Shown piece by piece: positions 1 through 9,520 of a stretch of DNA of 42,368 bases (its first letter is position 1; every line of letters starts with the position of its first letter). The notes under the pieces were generated by a model that was not told where the DNA came from, searched no databases, and saw only the letters and a list, made by a program, of their open reading frames with translations. Position numbers and translations under genes: made by a program. The stretch covers positions 1-42,368 of IMG/VR virus record IMGVR_UViG_3300030329_002842; one strand, 5' to 3'. Origin of the DNA: a virus.

Positions 1-3000
1 AACCCATTAGAGAGAATGTTAAATTCCCCGGCAAGTAGATATACTGCTAAATCAACAGCGCAATTAGCTGATGAGTTTGGTTGGGCTGGTGAGGCATACA
101 CACCTCGCTATAGTATACGAGGGGATAGTTTAAGAGGTTCTGTAGCTAAAGAAGGTGATGCTGTTGGCCCAGCAGTCAATAGGGCAGGTGATACAGACAC
201 TATACCATTGATGATGGAAAGAGACAATAAGTTTCAGCAGTTTATGCACGATAAGTGGAGAGCCGCTCAAGAAGCCCCATCGGGCTCTTGGGAGCGTATA
301 AGAAATCTACAACATCTTGCGGCAGTACAGTTGACACTTTCTCTTGGTTCTCGTCATGGGCACGTCTTTAGGGCTACATTTAAAGACCTTATAGCTGACA
401 ATGACGGTTTCTTAAAGACCAATAAACTAAAGCACTATGACGAAAAAGTACCAGAACGCTCAACTATGATGTTTCCTCTAGATATGGGTGAGGCACATAC
501 TGCTATTAGAGCATTAGCACACGAGATGCGCCAGTACGGTAAAGTACATAAACAGTCTGATAACCTAGAAGATTGGATTGACCCTGACGCACAACTATTT
601 AGTTTCAAAGTAAATCCAGACGGTACATCTGGGTTTGGGTCTAAGTCAACTGACTCCCTTACCTACATGTTGCGAGGTCTTAGAGATGAAGGATGGGTTG
701 ACTTACCAGAGAACGCTGAACAACTAAGGCAACATGCCGCTACAATGCTAGTACTGCAAGGTATGCCTTTTGAGCATGCTAAAGAACTACTAAATCATAG
801 GGATGTTGGCACTACACAAATCTATATTCGTGAGATGCCATACATTGGATTTAAGTCCGATAATATAATACAGGGCGGTACTGGACGGTTTGACTCAAAC
901 ACATATAAGCAGGTAAGTATAGCAGGACGTCTAAAGAAAGCCTTTCAGGATGTAGAAAAACGCTTAGAAGACTCAGGAGAGGTTATTGAAGATAGCGAAT
1001 ACTATACCTCACTGTCTGATAGGGTTGAAAAATTTAGCGAAATAGTTAAAGCGACAAAAGCACCAAGGGCTAAAGGTGCAGAGATTGCTGGGGCTGAGTA
1101 CGCAAGTATAGTATCAGAGTTTACAGATATTGTTATGTACGACCCGGCTCTTAGAGGGTTGGTAGATGAGTATATTCCAAACTGGGCTAGGTCACTGGCA
1201 GACGGTGGTGATGTTATTGGCGCAGGTGCGGAAGCAGTAAGGGTTGCTGATGAAATGGCAGTACTTATTGGTGCTTTTAATATGGTATCAGAGATAGATA
1301 GAGGTGTTAAGTTTGCCGAGAATGTTAAAGGGGCAACTAACCATAATTACAACCCAACAGATGGTAGGACAAGGGCACAATTCTATGCTGATAAAGCATT
1401 AAAAAGACCTAATACTAATTTTGACAAGCCCGGACTGCTAAACAGGGCAGGCTATTTCATCCAAGATGGTAAGTATGAGTGGGCCGGTAATATCAAACGT
1501 GCAAATACAAAAGCAGGTCGGGCAGAGCAGAAAACAATTCGTGAGTACTGGACTGCCGAACGTGATAAGTTAGCAGGGCAGGCTAACCTACACTGGAATG
1601 CTGAGTTTGTAGGTTTAGACCCAAAACTTACAAAAAGTACCCCCGAAGTCGCTAGGCGAGAAAAACTATGGGATAGTTGGGTTTCTGACAACTTTACTAA
1701 CGCTAAGAATGGCGATGAGATTCTAGAAATGAATGTCATCAGGGCACAAGACTTAGAAGAAGGCAGAAAAACTCTAGATGTATCTGATGCGCTAAGACAT
1801 GGCTTACAAGTTAAACAGATGGAATTGTTCCATGAATGGAACCAGTTAAGAGGTTTAGCTGACGGTGACGCTACCAACGCTATATCTGGCGATTTAGACT
1901 CTATATTTTCTATGCTTATGGGGCTAGGTGGCGAGGCTGGTTTACGTGGCGCTCAGAAAAATCCTAGCTGGGTATATGCTAGGATAAATGAGTTAAAGAA
2001 AATACACATGATGAATTCTTTACTTAATAAAAGCTGGCTTGATGATGCTGGTAGACTTATAGCTGATAAAGATTTAAGGTTGCCTTCTGACCAACAATTT
2101 AAAGACTGGTTAGAAGAAGATGATGTATCAAAAGTCTTTAAAATACACAGAATACATCCTACTAATTCAGAAGCAGATATAATACAAGCAATGCACAGAC
2201 TGGCAAGTACTGGTAGTCATACTATATTTGGTGGCGACTTTGCAAAATTCTCTAAAGCCCACCCAAATGAGGCTAATGAGTGGGTAGAGGGTGTTGGTAA
2301 AAAGCTGGCTGTGCTACTCTTTGAAAATCAAGAGTGGGGAGCAAAGATACAGGCTAATATAGAACACGACTATACTGACTTCCTAGAGAGAATAAATGCT
2401 TACAGGCAACAGAGACCCCAGATAAAGGGCTCAGAAGGTATAATAAGAAATGGTGTAACAGCAGTAATGTCTCTTGGTGGTGTTGCCAGAATACAAGACG
2501 TTGCAGAGAATATAACTAGCCTTACTAATGTGTTTGGTAAGAACTTCAACGAATGGTATAATGGCGAAAGTGTTATGGCTACTATAATTAGACGTAGCCC
2601 ATTGCCTATGGTATATAGTGCTTTTACTGGAGGTACGGCAGGGCTAGCACGACCAATAACTAAGGCTATATCTGCCAGAGCAAGGCAGTACTTAAAGGCT
2701 GAGAGAGTAGGCATGCATGCTGGCGCACAGTTTGAGGCTATCTCCCAAGACTTGGGGCTAGATAGAATAGCTACTACTGTGGAACAAGATAACTTTGAAA
2801 TGCTAGGACACGAGTTCTTTAGCGGTCTTAGAGTTAAAAACTTGGACGAAATACAGAAGTGGGAAGATACTGTTGGTAATATAAAATATAGAAAATTCGC
2901 AACTAAGAAACGACAAAAGGCTGGAGCATTAACCAGACTAAAAGACACACTACGTGAAAAGGATACTCTTCAAGTGCCCGGTGAAGGGGTACTTAACGAT

Positions 3001-6000
3001 TATCTTAGACAAGTAGACATAGTACTTGAGCGTATTCACCCCGAAGACTGGCATTTATATTTTGAAGATATATACTTAAAGCATGCAGATGGCACATACA
3101 TGGTAGACAAAGCAGGGGACTTTATATGGACTAAACAGGGGCAAGACCTACTATACCTTAAAGACATGATGCACCAGATGGACAGGATAGCTGGAGAGCG
3201 TGGTGTTAAGGTTGTAGAAACAATAAGAGGTAGAGGTGGACAATACTTATCTAACTACTTCCCACGCATGTACAAGATGGAGAGTAAAAACAGACTACAG
3301 GAAAGGTCTGGTAGAAACTATCTTCTTAACTCTCAAGCCCAGTTCTTTGAGGCACGTGATGAAAGTCTAGAAGATATTATTGATGTTATAGGCTATGGTA
3401 GGGACGGTAAGGAAGGCGCTAAATATGAACTTGAGAATGTAAGTAAACGAGCAGAATCTTATATTGAAAGTATGTATAAAGAGATTGCAGACCGTGAAAC
3501 AGTAGAGTGGATTCAAGATACACAAGACTATGCAAGATTGGAAGAACTGCGGTCTAAGCTAGATGGTGACCACAAGGCGGCAAGAGCCCTAGAGTCATTA
3601 ATAAATGAGCGGTTACCTAAAAAGATTACTGAACCTTTAGCAGAAGGCGCATTACCCGAAGAACTTACTGAACTTGCTGGGTTATCTGATACTGATAAAC
3701 TACGAACAGTTATAGCGGCATTTAGTGGTGACCCAGAAGGCGCTAAATACTTAGAGTTACTTGCTGATAGGTCTGCTAAAGCTACTGAAACTTTAGCAGG
3801 GCTTCAAAGTCAAATACTAAAGTTTACGGCAAGAAAACGAAAAGAGACTACTGCGGTAATAAGTGACTTAAATAAATATGCTATTGCAGACGAGAAAGGT
3901 TTAGACCAAATACTCAGGACAGTTAGAGTACTTGACCCTAGAGACCAGCAGGCAATAAAACAACATCTAGTAGTTAGTAATAACTTCTTTGGTAACTTCT
4001 TAAAATGGCCTGCATTTGTACTACAAAGACCTACAGAGGCACTACGATACTTTAAATCTGGTGTTGACATGGGTGCGCCGATGATTCATGGTTTTAACTC
4101 TTTGGTAAGAGCCCCACTTGGGCGAGAAGGTTTGGACGCAAGTTCTACAAAAACTTGGTTTAAGGGTGTTAAGAATATGATTCGATTTGCTTGGGAACCC
4201 GACAACTACGATAAGTATATAGTAGATAATTTGCAGTTAATGAATGAAGCAAGCGAGTATGTAAGACTTGGTACTCCAGAACCTTTGCAAATAACTGATA
4301 CAAGCGCAACTATGAAAAAGGTAAGAGAGTGGGCATCTAAACAAAAATGGAACCCTGCTAGAGAATCTAGATTCTTACAAAGATTTGAGACAGGATTTAC
4401 AGGGTACTTGGACGTTATGCGTACAGAACTCTGGAAGGGTATGAAGGGTAGTGTGGATAGTGACTTAAATAAAGCCGCTAAGAATCTAGACTCTGCGGCA
4501 TTTGAGAGATTAAAGAGTAAAAAGTATCATGAGTTGGGTGCTATCATAAATAAGATGACAGGTGCTTTTGACCCGGAAATGGCACAACAAACCCCATTCC
4601 AAAGACTTATAGAGAACAGCTTACTGTTCTTCGCACCAATGTACAGAAGAGCAACCTTTGGTGTTATGGCTGATGCTTTCCGAGGCGGCAAGCGTTCAGA
4701 AGAAGCACTAAGACAGATGTCTGGTATTATAATAGCAGGTGGTATGATGGCATCCCTTGCAGAAATGACAGGCAATAATAGTAGAGCCTTCCTATTTGAC
4801 GAAGAGGGAGAGCTAGGCGAGGAGGGCGCACTAGATATAACAGCTAGGTTTGGGAAGTTTAACATCGGTGGTATGCAAACTGGTATAGGTACTGCATGGT
4901 GGACTATATTTAGAACAGCGTCAGATGTAGCTATGCACATGTATCATGGTGAAAATGAGATTGACCTAGATAAAGACCATTGGACTAACCACTGGGCAGT
5001 GACTATGATGGGCAGAAGAGGTAGGTCACAGCTTGCCCCCGGCTCATCACTAGCACTCGATATATTTAGTGGCTCAACCTTTATTGGCGAACCACTCAGA
5101 GATGCCGATGAAAATAACTATGCCGCAATGGGTAAGCACTTAGCAAGGTCTACAGTACCTTTCTGGCTAGACGGTATATTTGCAGGGGGTGTCAGTGGGG
5201 CACTTATAGCTATGCCAGCAGAGTTCCTTGGACTTTCATCATACGAAATCAGTAGCTATGACAAGTTAACTAAAGCTAGACAGGAAGCTATAGCTAGCTG
5301 GGATGACACTAACTTTGGCGATAATAGTGTTAAGAAGTGGCGAATCTCTCAAGAGATTCAAGGTAAAAACGCTAACTATATAAATATGCCTTACCTACTA
5401 AAGAGGCATCTTGATGAGCAAAATCCACAGGTAAAAGCACTAAAGCATGAGCATGACATACTCTATGGTACTAGTACTTATGGTGATGCTGAGACTATGC
5501 TAGACTATAGAAGGTTTAAGGCGCAAATAGATAAAGAGGCTTTAATGACTCTTGCCAGACTTTCTAAGAGTGTGGAAGCTGGCACAGCAGATTATGGACA
5601 ATTACAAAATGCTATAAGTAATGTGAAGTACGCTAAGCGTGTATCTAATCAGGCTAAGATGACAGAAAACCCAGAGTTAGCCGCAAGGTTCGGCTTGCTT
5701 AGGCAGGCAAATGCTAATTCTGAAATTATATTTATGGGAGATATATACTATGATGCTTGGCAAGAGTTAAGAAATGACCCATCTTTTAAAGATGAAGATG
5801 GTACTTTTAACTACAAAAAAATGCACGAGGCTGAAGCTGAATTCTGGGCTAACCCCAACATGCTACAGTATAAAGACTATATAATAGAAAGAAGCAGGCA
5901 GTGGAATGAACACTTACCTGTAGTTAGAGAATTTGAAGAAGCAAAAGATTATTTAAGAGACCAGAAGTACTGGGATATTGAAGACCTTATCTGGACTCCG

Positions 6001-6321
6001 GGCTCACAACAACATTACGATGCTTCGGAGTACTTGAAGTTGCCTTCAAGATATAGAGATGCTATGAGAGCAAATGACCCATACTACCAGCAAATACAAA
6101 GAGAGGTAGAAAGAAAACGAATTGAGATGGTCTCGCAAAACCAAGAACTAGATAGAATACTAGTAACATACTATGGCAATAATCCTAGACATCCCTTAAA
6201 TACAGGGCTCAAACAAAGGCTTATGCAAGAAAATGCAACAAGACCATCAAGGACACCAGACCCTACAGCTTTTACAGTGTCCGAAACAGGTAGAATACAA
6301 ATATCACCAATTGAGCTATAA
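1..6321 (+). CDS. Giant virion/polyvalent protein with embedded tyrosine-recombinase-like domain (rest of the gene that starts at 41396)
   Basis: The frame is open from base 1; the true start is the ATG at 41396, so the ATG at 16 is internal (full-length residue 297). The complete protein is 2397 aa. Residues about 360-575 resemble a tyrosine recombinase catalytic domain (listed separately). The rest is mostly helical, charged sequence. Hydrophobic stretches near nt 4610-4770 and 5165-5230 follow an FFAPMYRR-type motif that I associate with large phage ejection or polyvalent proteins. The gene lies in the structural operon, so the product is probably packaged and delivered with DNA; this is inference from position and size. 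Residue composition is uniform and there is no internal stop, so it is not a decayed gene. Confidence 0.85.
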   Translation, partial: NPLERMLNSPASRYTAKSTAQLADEFGWAGEAYTPRYSIRGDSLRGSVAKEGDAVGPAVNRAGDTDTIPLMMERDNKFQQFMHDKWRAAQEAPSGSWERIRNLQHLAAVQLTLSLGSRHGHVFRATFKDLIADNDGFLKTNKLKHYDEKVPERSTMMFPLDMGEAHTAIRALAHEMRQYGKVHKQSDNLEDWIDPDAQLFSFKVNPDGTSGFGSKSTDSLTYMLRGLRDEGWVDLPENAEQLRQHAATMLVLQGMPFEHAKELLNHRDVGTTQIYIREMPYIGFKSDNIIQGGTGRFDSNTYKQVSIAGRLKKAFQDVEKRLEDSGEVIEDSEYYTSLSDRVEKFSEIVKATKAPRAKGAEIAGAEYASIVSEFTDIVMYDPALRGLVDEYIPNWARSLADGGDVIGAGAEAVRVADEMAVLIGAFNMVSEIDRGVKFAENVKGATNHNYNPTDGRTRAQFYADKALKRPNTNFDKPGLLNRAGYFIQDGKYEWAGNIKRANTKAGRAEQKTIREYWTAERDKLAGQANLHWNAEFVGLDPKLTKSTPEVARREKLWDSWVSDNFTNAKNGDEILEMNVIRAQDLEEGRKTLDVSDALRHGLQVKQMELFHEWNQLRGLADGDATNAISGDLDSIFSMLMGLGGEAGLRGAQKNPSWVYARINELKKIHMMNSLLNKSWLDDAGRLIADKDLRLPSDQQFKDWLEEDDVSKVFKIHRIHPTNSEADIIQAMHRLASTGSHTIFGGDFAKFSKAHPNEANEWVEGVGKKLAVLLFENQEWGAKIQANIEHDYTDFLERINAYRQQRPQIKGSEGIIRNGVTAVMSLGGVARIQDVAENITSLTNVFGKNFNEWYNGESVMATIIRRSPLPMVYSAFTGGTAGLARPITKAISARARQYLKAERVGMHAGAQFEAISQDLGLDRIATTVEQDNFEMLGHEFFSGLRVKNLDEIQKWEDTVGNIKYRKFATKKRQKAGALTRLKDTLREKDTLQVPGEGVLNDYLRQVDIVLERIHPEDWHLYFEDIYLKHADGTYMVDKAGDFIWTKQGQDLLYLKDMMHQMDRIAGERGVKVVETIRGRGGQYLSNYFPRMYKMESKNRLQERSGRNYLLNSQAQFFEARDESLEDIIDVIGYGRDGKEGAKYELENVSKRAESYIESMYKEIADRETVEWIQDTQDYARLEELRSKLDGDHKAARALESLINERLPKKITEPLAEGALPEELTELAGLSDTDKLRTVIAAFSGDPEGAKYLELLADRSAKATETLAGLQSQILKFTARKRKETTAVISDLNKYAIADEKGLDQILRTVRVLDPRDQQAIKQHLVVSNNFFGNFLKWPAFVLQRPTEALRYFKSGVDMGAPMIHGFNSLVRAPLGREGLDASSTKTWFKGVKNMIRFAWEPDNYDKYIVDNLQLMNEASEYVRLGTPEPLQITDTSATMKKVREWASKQKWNPARESRFLQRFETGFTGYLDVMRTELWKGMKGSVDSDLNKAAKNLDSAAFERLKSKKYHELGAIINKMTGAFDPEMAQQTPFQRLIENSLLFFAPMYRRATFGVMADAFRGGKRSEEALRQMSGIIIAGGMMASLAEMTGNNSRAFLFDEEGELGEEGALDITARFGKFNIGGMQTGIGTAWWTIFRTASDVAMHMYHGENEIDLDKDHWTNHWAVTMMGRRGRSQLAPGSSLALDIFSGSTFIGEPLRDADENNYAAMGKHLARSTVPFWLDGIFAGGVSGALIAMPAEFLGLSSYEISSYDKLTKARQEAIASWDDTNFGDNSVKKWRISQEIQGKNANYINMPYLLKRHLDEQNPQVKALKHEHDILYGTSTYGDAETMLDYRRFKAQIDKEALMTLARLSKSVEAGTADYGQLQNAISNVKYAKRVSNQAKMTENPELAARFGLLRQANANSEIIFMGDIYYDAWQELRNDPSFKDEDGTFNYKKMHEAEAEFWANPNMLQYKDYIIERSRQWNEHLPVVREFEEAKDYLRDQKYWDIEDLIWTPGSQQHYDASEYLKLPSRYRDAMRANDPYYQQIQREVERKRIEMVSQNQELDRILVTYYGNNPRHPLNTGLKQRLMQENATRPSRTPDPTAFTVSETGRIQISPIEL
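3..100. repeat. Left copy of 98-bp terminal overlap
   Basis: Bases 3-100 are identical to 42271-42368. Base 2 differs from base 42270 (A versus G), while base 1 matches 42269. The giant gene reads through the junction without a frame change, so this is most simply the overlap of a circular or circularly permuted genome assembled as a linear contig, not a packaged terminal repeat. Confidence 0.93.
211..855 (+). other. Tyrosine recombinase-like catalytic domain inside the giant protein
   Basis: Visible residues in full-length numbering: Arg I R409 (nt 352-354) in a GSRHGHVFRATFKDL context that matches the family pattern TGLRxxELxxLxWxD; Arg II R534 (727-729) in LRQHAAT, matching LRHTFAT; His H557 (796-798) in LLNHRDVGTTQIY, matching LGHxxxxTTQxY; nucleophile Y566 (823-825). 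The spacing Arg II-23-His-9-Tyr equals that of XerD and Cre. The usual His of HxxR is Glu (E531, nt 718-720). Several lysines after residue 425 could be the beta-hairpin Lys. Family membership is well supported; activity is not established because of the His-to-Glu change. Confidence 0.8.
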
Positions 6322-6324
6322 TAA

Positions 6325-6353
6325 TTGACAGGAGATATATAATGTGGTATAAT
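6325..6353 (+). promoter_or_regulatory. Sigma70-like promoter before scaffold/capsid genes
   Basis: TTGACA at 6325-6330, 17-bp spacer, TATAAT at 6348-6353, with TGG just before the -10 (extended -10). It lies between the giant gene and the scaffold-like gene, which suggests a separate strong transcript for scaffold and capsid. Transcription would start near 6360. Confidence 0.8.
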
Positions 6354-6396
6354 TTAAGTGGAGTACCAGCGTGGGACATCCAAGGAGGCACTAACC

Positions 6397-7047
6397 GTGG
6401 CTGAGTACGAGGCGAATCAAGATAACAACAGTACTAACGCAGAAGCGGACATCGTTGATAACGTATCTGATGAGCAAAAAAATTGGCAACGACAATTGAA
6501 CCGGGCCAGAGAGCAGAACAAGGAACTATTAAAAGGGTATCTGGAGTTAGGCGAAACTAAAGCGGCCTTATCACGTGTAGAGGGCGCAGTTGAATCACTC
6601 ATTGACCACTTTGCGCAAAGTAGTTATGACGATTCTCCAATCACAGGCGTGAAGGATAGTCTATCTCAGCAACGACAGAGGGACACTTCTATGTTGATGC
6701 ACAGAACTCAAATTGCCGATGTATTACACGACAATGATAGTACTTGGGACTCCGAACAAATGGAAGAAGCTAGGGCTAAGTGGGAAACAGGTGACTACGC
6801 TGGTGCGCTGTCCTCTGTCCAGTCTGCTTTTTCACAACCAGTGGCAGATATAGATGCAGAAGTCGAACGAAGAGTACAGGAAAGACTGCGAGAAGGGGGG
6901 CGAGAGGTTGACTCTGGTTCTTCCACAGGCGCAGGTCAAAGACGTATGACTTGGGGCGACGCCGCAAACATATCTCCCGGTATGAGCGAAGACCAGTTGG
7001 CGGCTCATGCCGATACGGTTTTAGACCAATTCTTTAGGAGAAAATAA
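6397..7047 (+). CDS. Scaffold-like protein preceding the major capsid protein
   Basis: GTG start at 6397, chosen for the AAGGAGG 8 nt upstream; 216 aa. An in-frame GTG at 6358, only 4 nt after the promoter -10, would add 13 residues and cannot be excluded. The protein is acidic and hydrophilic, with heptad-like helices near residues 25-75 and a Gly/Ser/Thr linker before a short helical C-terminus, as in phage scaffolds. It overlaps the capsid gene as TAATG. Position and composition support scaffold; no protease motif is seen. Confidence 0.65.
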   Translation: MAEYEANQDNNSTNAEADIVDNVSDEQKNWQRQLNRAREQNKELLKGYLELGETKAALSRVEGAVESLIDHFAQSSYDDSPITGVKDSLSQQRQRDTSMLMHRTQIADVLHDNDSTWDSEQMEEARAKWETGDYAGALSSVQSAFSQPVADIDAEVERRVQERLREGGREVDSGSSTGAGQRRMTWGDAANISPGMSEDQLAAHADTVLDQFFRRK

Positions 7048-7907
7048 TGGCGACAGGAGCAACAGAGTTTATCGACAACACTACTGCTGATGTCTTCATA
7101 CCAGAAATTTGGTCACCCTTGGCAATCGTCGCACGAGAACAACAATTAGTCTTTGCTAAGTTAGTTGACCGAAGATTTGAAAATGGTTTATCCGCTGGGG
7201 ACACAATTCACGTTCCCGGTGTTAGTGATTTAGCGGCAAGGTCAAAGTCCGCAAACACTGCCATTACGTATGAGACTGTAACAGAGTCGAATACTGACAT
7301 TTCAATAGCAACACATAAGTATGCCGCTATTGCTGTGGAAAGTATAACAAAAGTACAAAACAATAGAGACCAGTTGCAACTATATGCTGGCAAGCTGGGG
7401 TATGCTCTAGGCTTGGATGTTGATGACACCCTCGCTGGACTACCCGACAACTTCAGCAACACAGTTGGAACACTGGCGGCAGAGAATACATTTAACAACT
7501 ACCTGCGAGCAATCCAGTATCTTGATGATGCTAACGCTCCAGCAGAGAGTAGATATTTTGTAATCTCACCAGCCGCTCAATCTGGCTTGATGAAGATGGC
7601 TGAATACACAAGCAACGACTACACAATGTTACACGGTGAAGGCCGAAACACTGCGTTAGAATTTGCATATGTAAAATCCTTCTTGAACATTCCAGTATAC
7701 AAATCAACAAACGTGGAAGGCTCAAACTCCGCAGGGCACGACAATACTCTCTTCCAAAAAGAGGCTATTGCTCTGGTTATGCAGATGAATCCTACTATGC
7801 ACAGCATGTTTGACATTGACTACTTTGCAGACAAAGTGGCTATCGAGCAGTTGTATGGTACGCAAGAAATGCGAGATGACCACGGAGTATGGATTAAAGG
7901 AGCCTAA
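7047..7907 (+). CDS. Major capsid protein
   Basis: 286 aa, ATG coupled to the scaffold stop (TAATG). The N-terminus (TTADVFIPEIWSPLA) and the order 'GDTIHVPGV ... ITYETVTES ... ALGLDVDD' are typical of HK97-fold capsid proteins of environmental podoviruses and siphoviruses. It forms the icosahedral shell and directly follows the scaffold-like gene behind a strong promoter. There is no N-terminal delta domain, so assembly probably depends on the separate scaffold. The fold is inferred from motif style and gene order. Confidence 0.85.
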   Translation: MATGATEFIDNTTADVFIPEIWSPLAIVAREQQLVFAKLVDRRFENGLSAGDTIHVPGVSDLAARSKSANTAITYETVTESNTDISIATHKYAAIAVESITKVQNNRDQLQLYAGKLGYALGLDVDDTLAGLPDNFSNTVGTLAAENTFNNYLRAIQYLDDANAPAESRYFVISPAAQSGLMKMAEYTSNDYTMLHGEGRNTALEFAYVKSFLNIPVYKSTNVEGSNSAGHDNTLFQKEAIALVMQMNPTMHSMFDIDYFADKVAIEQLYGTQEMRDDHGVWIKGA

Positions 7908-7908
7908 A

Positions 7909-8364
7909 TTGGCAACGAAGAAGAGTGAAGTTACTGATAGTAACGCTGATGCACTAGAGGCTATATTAACTAAACTAGGGGCTATGGAAGACCGAATCTC
8001 CACTATGGAAAGTAAGTCTTCCGAGCCTCCTAAACTACGTATGACTGAGGATAGGGGAGACCCTTATAAAGACCAGCGAGTAGTACAAGACTCGTTGTTC
8101 TCTGAGGCTCCCACACTCCTTACAGAAGGCGATATAGTACGACTCAAAGAGGATACCGAAAAAGCTAATGTAATCATGAGTAACCTAGATAAACTTGGTG
8201 AAGATGTTGTACAACAGATTAAAGATAAAGGTATACTTGGTAGGGTTGAAGACTATAAATTAACTAATGCCAGAAATGCTGACCCTAAGTTTAGGGTGAC
8301 ATTCCCCGGCATAGGCCAAGACGGAGTACATATGTCGGAGATAGAAGTAATTGAGCGAGTCTAA
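7909..8364 (+). CDS. Head-region protein of unknown function
   Basis: The TTG start at 7909 is chosen because AAGGAG lies 6 nt upstream; earlier in-frame codons fall inside the capsid gene. 151 aa, Lys/Glu-rich. Residues about 15-40 are helical (AMEDRISTMES), and the C-terminal half is a small mixed domain (FRVTFPGIGQDG). It sits right after the capsid gene, where head-completion or capsid accessory proteins are common. I do not recognise the family. Confidence 0.7.
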   Translation: MATKKSEVTDSNADALEAILTKLGAMEDRISTMESKSSEPPKLRMTEDRGDPYKDQRVVQDSLFSEAPTLLTEGDIVRLKEDTEKANVIMSNLDKLGEDVVQQIKDKGILGRVEDYKLTNARNADPKFRVTFPGIGQDGVHMSEIEVIERV

Positions 8365-8749
8365 GACTGGCGAAGAAATACTCCTTGATACTGCTAAGAT
8401 TCAGCAGAGGCTAGATAGGCGTAAGGATAATCCTTATTCCCGGCTTGAAGGAAGCTGTCATGTGCCAGTAGACGCTAGTAGCGCATTGAAGAAGTCGCAC
8501 ATTAAAGGTACTACTAATACTTTTCTTGAGGCGATGGACAAGCGTGGATATACGCTAGTCTCTCAGCTACGATTGTTTGGGCCTTACGAGGCAGTAGAAT
8601 TAGATACGAGCAAGCCCCTTCCAGAGATGGAAGAGTGGCGAGTAAGAGGAGTATTTAAGAAGGATAAACCAGAGTTTCAGAGAATTTATCTTGACCCAGA
8701 TATGGTCAAGCAAGACTCAGAACACTCTTTAACCGCAGACAAGTTATAG
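8351..8749 (+). CDS. Unknown small protein in head module
   Basis: Best start is TTG at 8351, which overlaps the end of the previous gene by 14 nt; a GGAG lies about 11 nt upstream. 132 aa, charged, soluble. The central segment GYTLVSQLRLFGPYEAVEL and the following beta-like stretch ending KDKPEFQRIYLDP suggest a compact alpha/beta domain. No recognisable motif. Position points to head completion or a capsid-associated role. Confidence 0.65.
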   Translation: MSESKTGEEILLDTAKIQQRLDRRKDNPYSRLEGSCHVPVDASSALKKSHIKGTTNTFLEAMDKRGYTLVSQLRLFGPYEAVELDTSKPLPEMEEWRVRGVFKKDKPEFQRIYLDPDMVKQDSEHSLTADKL

Positions 8750-8758
8750 GAGAACGAT

Positions 8759-9520
8759 ATGTCCCTTTACCCGGTACAGCATGTCCCTAGCCGTCAAAAC
8801 CTACGCAATGCTAATGGTATGACAAGGGACTTCGGATTTCAAGAATTTCATACAATAGATAGTGTCGAATGGTTTGATGACTTTTTAGGAGACACAATCC
8901 ACGGCGGCTATGCAACAGCTACTAACGGTACTGGCGCAGACGCACTGGCTATTTCAGCCACAGGAATTAGCGGAGAGGCAACCATTAAAAACGGTACTGC
9001 TGATGATGCTTATTCTGGATTTGCACTAGGACTGGAGTGGTATGGTCAGCTAAACTGTGCTATGGCAGTACGGTTGAAGACTGACGACATTGCGGCTACC
9101 AAGATTGAAGTAGGGTTTACAGACGCCACAGATGATGGTGGTGCTTGTAATGACCTTGACGGAGCCACATTCACAGCTACAGACTGCGCAGTATGGGCGT
9201 TTGATACAGATGACAGTACAGATAACTGGAAGCTGGCATCAACACCAGACGGCGGTACTAACGATACCGTGACTGATACTGGATTTGCCCCAGCCGCAGA
9301 TACATACGAGACATTAATAGTAGCCCTTGAGGATACTACAGCACACTTTTATAGGCTGGACTCAAACGGCTACCAAACATATTCAGCTAGTCAAACTACT
9401 GGCCCGTCTAAAGATGTAGCCCTAACTCCTTGGGTATTCACCCAGACTAGGGAAGCCTCTGATGAGAAGACAGTAACAGTTGACTTCATCAAGGTTTGGC
9501 AAAGGAGAACCGTGAACTAA
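8759..9520 (+). CDS. Jelly-roll (LamG/concanavalin-like) capsid decoration candidate
   Basis: 253 aa; AGGAGAACGAT precedes the ATG. After an N-terminal arm of about 35 residues, the protein is a continuous beta-rich domain opening EWFDDFLGDT and dense in Gly, Thr, Asp and Ala, as in jelly-roll lectin-like virion proteins. Such proteins sit on the head or tail surface and may bind glycans. No catalytic residues are evident. The following gene starts on its stop codon. Confidence 0.55.
   Translation: MSLYPVQHVPSRQNLRNANGMTRDFGFQEFHTIDSVEWFDDFLGDTIHGGYATATNGTGADALAISATGISGEATIKNGTADDAYSGFALGLEWYGQLNCAMAVRLKTDDIAATKIEVGFTDATDDGGACNDLDGATFTATDCAVWAFDTDDSTDNWKLASTPDGGTNDTVTDTGFAPAADTYETLIVALEDTTAHFYRLDSNGYQTYSASQTTGPSKDVALTPWVFTQTREASDEKTVTVDFIKVWQRRTVN

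Noticed and set aside
16-18. ATG at 16 as the start of the giant gene
   Set aside because: The frame is open upstream to base 1 and continues through the circular junction to the ATG at 41396.
3-100. Biological direct terminal repeat
   Set aside because: A gene reads through it in frame and the length is typical of an assembly overlap; circular closure is simpler.
2400-2948. 182-codon minus-strand frame in the giant gene
   Set aside because: Antisense shadow of a well-supported coding frame, with Cys/Ser/Leu-rich noise and no regulatory context.
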